A stretch of 8,733 nt of DNA, taken from Spirochaetaceae bacterium (GTDB lineage Bacteria; Spirochaetota; Spirochaetia; DSM-27196; SLAA01). Below, in pieces: positions 6,204 to 8,733 of the stretch. The notes below the pieces were generated by a model. That model saw only the letters and a program-made list of their open reading frames with translations. It was not told the origin of the DNA and ran no database searches. A program made the translations under genes and the position numbers. The stretch lies in assembly GCA_003564775.1 (NCBI GenBank), contig PXEI01000007.1:1-8733 (forward strand), given 5' to 3'. How positions within the stretch are numbered: the stretch's first letter is position 1; every line of letters begins with the position of its first letter.

Positions 6204-7048
6204 CCGGCGAGGGTGTTTGCAACCCGCACAAAATCCTTCACACTCAGTGCCTCGGCACGAATACTCGTCTCCAGTGCGGTTGCGTCAAAGGCTGCTATCA
6301 GTCGCTCCATGCCATACTCAGCGGCCAGCGCCGACCCTTTTAGATTATTGCGTATTGTCTTGCGCCGTGAAGAAAACAACTCCCGCACCAACCGGCTCAG
6401 CAGAACCGGGTCGCTAATCTCGTGTTCCGTGTTGGGAAGAATTTCCACGACACTCGACACCACCTCCGGCGCCGGATAAAAGCACCCGGGTGTGACATCA
6501 AAAGCCTTGCGCATGCGGGCACGGGAGCCGCACAGTACCGAAAAGGCTGAGTAGTCCTTGGTGCCGGGGCCAGCTACCATGCGGTTAGCCAGTTCACGCT
6601 GAACCATGACCACCATTCGGCGTGCAGAGATCCCACTCTCCAGCACAACCGCTACAATGGCAGAGGCTACACTGTAGGGCAGGTTTCCCAGGAGATACTC
6701 GGGACTACCCTGCTCGGCCTGAACCTCTACCAGAGTTTTGGCCGCATCTCCCTGCACTACACGAAACTGTTCAAAACGCGCTCCAAGGGTGTCGCCAAGA
6801 AAGCGAACGAATGCCCAGTCAATCTCAAAAGCGGTTACCCGGGCGCCACGCTCAAGCAGCTCCTCTGTCATGGAGCCCAGCCCTGGCCCAATCTCCCACA
6901 CATTGGCTCCAGCCTCTACATTTAGCAGATCTAGAATGCGAGTTCGTACATCGCCTGAGATAAGAAAATTCTGTCCCCAGCGTTTCTTGAGTCCGGCGCC
7001 AAGCTCCTCAAGCAAAGCGGAGATATCGCGCGGAGAATTATGATTCAT
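6200..7048 (-). CDS. rsmA: 16S rRNA (adenine1518/1519-N6) dimethyltransferase
   Basis: A 282-residue RsmA/KsgA, the S-adenosylmethionine-dependent enzyme that dimethylates two adjacent adenines in the 3' helix 45 of 16S rRNA during late 30S assembly. Loss of it classically gives kasugamycin resistance. KKRWGQNFL (21-29) is the family N-terminal motif, EIGPGLG (52-58) the SAM-binding loop, GDAAK (100-104) follows it, and NLPY (122-125) is the N6-adenine methyltransferase catalytic motif. CFYPAPEVVSSVV and FSSRRKTIRNNL (225-236) belong to the C-terminal domain. Val replaces the usual Asp in the F-x-P-x-P-x-V-D-S pattern, a mild oddity. The ATG lies inside the end of comEC (11-base overlap) with GGAGG only 4 bases upstream, so translation is probably coupled to comEC. 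Confidence 0.97.
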   Translation of the reverse strand: MNHNSPRDISALLEELGAGLKKRWGQNFLISGDVRTRILDLLNVEAGANVWEIGPGLGSMTEELLERGARVTAFEIDWAFVRFLGDTLGARFEQFRVVQGDAAKTLVEVQAEQGSPEYLLGNLPYSVASAIVAVVLESGISARRMVVMVQRELANRMVAGPGTKDYSAFSVLCGSRARMRKAFDVTPGCFYPAPEVVSSVVEILPNTEHEISDPVLLSRLVRELFSSRRKTIRNNLKGSALAAEYGMERLIAAFDATALETSIRAEALSVKDFVRVANTLAG

Positions 7049-8498
7049 GCAACCTCCGGGTTGTTTGTGTGTGCAGCCAGCGCAGCTCCCGATAGTACAC
7101 GAGAAGCAGGAACAGTGTTAAGGCAACCCAGTGTCCTGGCTCCATTCCGTCTGGGGTGTCAAGCGACGGCGCCTGGCCTGCAAACTCGGCGAAACCAATA
7201 AGAACACGGTGTGTAGCGTTGAGCCCCGCAGCGGCGAGATGCGGTGCGCCAAGGCCCAGTAGTCCAAGTCCGGCCAGGCCGAGACCAAGGTAGAGGAACA
7301 GAGTCACCAGTGGCACCACTACCAGGCTTGCAGGAATGCCAATGAAGTGGAGCGTGCCAATGGACTCTGCAAGAATTGGGGTAGTGGCGGCCTGGGCGCC
7401 AAGTGCTGCCGACAGCGGCACCGAAACGAGGCGCGGCAGGCGGCCGGACAGCAACCGCTCTATGCGGGGTGAGAGCAGCACAATGCCAGCCAGCGCCGAG
7501 AACGACAACTGAAATGACAAGCTGCCAGCCGATGCAGGCTGCACCGCGACCATGACCAGAAACACATAGGCCAGCAGGTTTCCAATACCCACACGCCGGT
7601 CCCGCAGCATGAACAGCGCGCCAAAGACCGCCAACAGCAGCGCCCGCATAAGCGAGGGCCGTGGCCCCACCATCCAGACATAGATGACAAGCACCGGCAC
7701 CACCAACCACACCGCCTGAATACGACCCAGCAGCCGCGAGGCAAGTTTTCCAACCAGCAATGCCAGAATGCCCAGATGCAGGCCTGAGAGCGCCAATGCA
7801 TGCAGGCTGCCGGAGCTGCGGAAGGCGGCGCGTTCGCGGTCGCTCAAGTTGTCCTGTTGCCCCAAAAAGATGGCGGAGAACAGGGCCTGTGTAGGTTCTG
7901 GCAGCGTGGCCGTTGCCTTGCCCATACGGGTGAACAGGGAACGCCGCATGCGTTGCTGCTCGGCTACTTCGGCATCTCCCCTGGCCCAGAAAAGGTACGC
8001 AGCAGTTGAGTCAGGCTCGGCCGGAACCAGGCTACCGCTCAGGTGGAGCCGCTCCCCCCGTACTGCGCGCGGCCCACCTCGGAGAAAGGCCACCGCCGAG
8101 CCACCGGCTCCAGCCCGTAACTCGGCGTCGCGGACGACCGACTCCAGACGTCCAACGTAGAGAGTTGCACCGGAGCTGATCTTCCGTGAGTCTTCGGTGA
8201 GCCGGAGCTCGGCGCCGGTGACAGCCTCAACCGGTATGCCGGTGTAGCTGCGCATGCGGTCAAGCACGGTCCGCTCGCGGCCACTGAAGCCAAGCACCGC
8301 CGCAAGGAGCAGCAGAAGCGCACAGAGCCCAATGTTATGCCCCGCCGTGCGACGGCCCCTGCCTCCGGAACGTGGCGCCCGCAGCACAACAACCGCAAAG
8401 AGCGCTGCCAGAACGGCCGTCAGGAGAGCGACAAAAACAGAGACATACAGCGCAAGCGCGGCAATAAAGGCCGCGAGCATGGGAACTCGAGTGTTCAC
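7038..8498 (-). CDS. comEC: ComEC/Rec2-type membrane protein, competence domain only
   Basis: Polytopic inner-membrane protein of the ComEC/Rec2 family, the channel that carries single-stranded DNA into the cytoplasm in natural transformation. Two early membrane segments are followed by a soluble, OB-fold-like stretch (about residues 85-190) and the competence domain. That domain carries SGSLHALALSGLHLGI (about 230-245), GPRPSLMRALLL, FQLSFSALAGI and ATTPILA, then further hydrophobic helices. At about 486 residues it stops after the competence domain: the C-terminal metallo-beta-lactamase domain of full-length ComEC (usually 700-800 residues) is missing. I chose the GTG at 8496-8498 because GGGAGG (8503-8508) lies 4 bases before it, the same geometry as rsmA. 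An in-frame ATG at 8522 would add eight residues but has no spaced ribosome site, and the ATG at 8480 is another option. Whether it functions in DNA uptake is unproven. Confidence 0.9.
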   Translation of the reverse strand: MNTRVPMLAAFIAALALYVSVFVALLTAVLAALFAVVVLRAPRSGGRGRRTAGHNIGLCALLLLLAAVLGFSGRERTVLDRMRSYTGIPVEAVTGAELRLTEDSRKISSGATLYVGRLESVVRDAELRAGAGGSAVAFLRGGPRAVRGERLHLSGSLVPAEPDSTAAYLFWARGDAEVAEQQRMRRSLFTRMGKATATLPEPTQALFSAIFLGQQDNLSDRERAAFRSSGSLHALALSGLHLGILALLVGKLASRLLGRIQAVWLVVPVLVIYVWMVGPRPSLMRALLLAVFGALFMLRDRRVGIGNLLAYVFLVMVAVQPASAGSLSFQLSFSALAGIVLLSPRIERLLSGRLPRLVSVPLSAALGAQAATTPILAESIGTLHFIGIPASLVVVPLVTLFLYLGLGLAGLGLLGLGAPHLAAAGLNATHRVLIGFAEFAGQAPSLDTPDGMEPGHWVALTLFLLLVYYRELRWLHTQTTRRLHES

Positions 8499-8522
8499 AC
8501 ATCCTCCCAGATACCTGCTCAT

Positions 8523-8587
8523 CTTCCCGCGGTGCGGGGCGCCGCGATGCGGGTCTCCGCGCCACGCGGTGCGCCACGCTGGCGGGC
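8523..8587. repeat. GC-rich repetitive leader upstream of comEC
   Basis: A very GC-rich block with short direct repeats: CGCGGTGCG at 8528-8536 and 8565-8573, and GCGCCACGC at 8559-8567 and 8571-8579. It also contains a small hairpin, CGCCA (8572-8576), loop CGC, TGGCG (8580-8584). The comEC transcript leader would probably run through it and be strongly structured. I see no gene in it. The rest of 8588-8643 holds nothing recognisable. Confidence 0.5.
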
Positions 8588-8644
8588 ATAAGAGTACTAC
8601 CGGAAAAATGTCGCTGCTGCTTCGTCACATAAGGATTTTGCTGG

Positions 8645-8665
8645 AAAAAGGCGGCAAACCTGCCG
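8645..8665 (-). terminator. Weak intrinsic-terminator-like hairpin upstream of comEC
   Basis: On the minus strand CGGCA (8661-8665), loop GGTT, TGCCG (8652-8656) is followed by CC and then five T (8645-8649). The stem is only 5 bp, 6 if a mismatch is allowed. It could end a minus-strand transcript entering from beyond the right edge, isolating comEC from it. The short stem and T-tract make this uncertain. Confidence 0.33.
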
Positions 8666-8697
8666 TCGCTCTGTTTGTTGCGGGAGTATCGGACTCG

Positions 8698-8733
8698 TGT
8701 AAGATACTCCTACTTAAGTAGGAGTATCTTACA
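8698..8733. repeat. Perfect 36-bp palindrome at the right edge
   Basis: TGTAAGATACTCCTACTT (8698-8715) is followed at once by its exact reverse complement (8716-8733), with no loop and no mismatch, and the window ends on its last base. The 8-mer GGAGTATC inside the right arm also occurs at 8683-8690, just left of the palindrome, so the left arm (8703-8710) can pair with either copy. The block is AT-rich against GC-rich surroundings. It may be an operator, a hairpin, a mobile-element end or an assembly fold-back; the sequence alone does not decide. Confidence 0.8.

Noticed and set aside
6205..6223. GGGT...ACCC stem just past dapA as a terminator
   Set aside because: Only 4 bp, no T-tract, and it lies inside rsmA coding sequence.
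8254..8721. 155-codon plus-strand open frame opposite the start of comEC, ending MSLLLRHIRILLEKGG... into the palindrome
   Set aside because: Most of it is the complement of comEC with arginine-rich low-complexity sequence. The final 37-codon part from 8608 lacks a Shine-Dalgarno site and its stop falls in the palindrome.
1..8733. CRISPR arrays, tRNA/rRNA genes, transposases, toxin-antitoxin pairs or phage genes
   Set aside because: None is visible: no regularly spaced repeats, no cloverleaf, and all convincing frames are explained by housekeeping or envelope genes.

Overview
The window is a moderately GC-rich, gene-dense piece of bacterial chromosome with nine genes: eight complete and one cut by the left edge. 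It most likely comes from a free-living spirochaete (Spirochaetota). The evidence is the loose lipobox (FTAC) of the first lipoprotein, a bactofilin next to a TPR protein and an outer-membrane barrel, a single-domain Pta, and the proximity of comEC, rsmA and pta. As I recall, Borrelia also carries those three genes side by side. The assignment is an inference; there is no rRNA or marker gene here to settle it.

Left arm, minus strand (about 1-3355), in transcription order from 3355 downward: a TyrA-type prephenate/arogenate dehydrogenase, a bactofilin, a secreted TPR protein, a predicted outer-membrane beta-barrel protein with an NPA motif, and the N-terminus of a lipoprotein. Apart from the dehydrogenase this reads as a cell-envelope block. 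Promoter-like sequences lie before the bactofilin, before the barrel protein and before the lipoprotein, so it is probably several overlapping transcription units and not one operon.

Centre, plus strand (about 3425-6203): a good sigma70-type promoter precedes pta-dapB-dapA, separated by 21 and 46 bases. Pta interconverts acetyl-CoA and acetyl phosphate. DapA and DapB catalyse the first two steps of the lysine/diaminopimelate branch. The 135-base divergent region between the dehydrogenase and pta also carries a two-codon minimal reading frame with a strong Shine-Dalgarno site, in frame with the dehydrogenase but ended by TAG.

Right arm, minus strand (6200-8733): comEC and rsmA overlap by 11 bases and look translationally coupled. 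rsmA meets dapA tail to tail, with overlapping stop codons in the tetranucleotide CTAA. Upstream of comEC lie a GC-rich repetitive leader, a weak intrinsic-terminator-like hairpin and, ending exactly at the window edge, a perfect 36-bp palindrome whose core 8-mer also occurs a third time just upstream.

No mobile element, CRISPR array, tRNA or rRNA is visible, and no stretch above 300 bases lacks a gene. I found no clearly new multi-gene system. The most unusual sequence signals are the terminal palindrome, the symmetric -10 element before the barrel gene, and the interrupted upstream start of the dehydrogenase.
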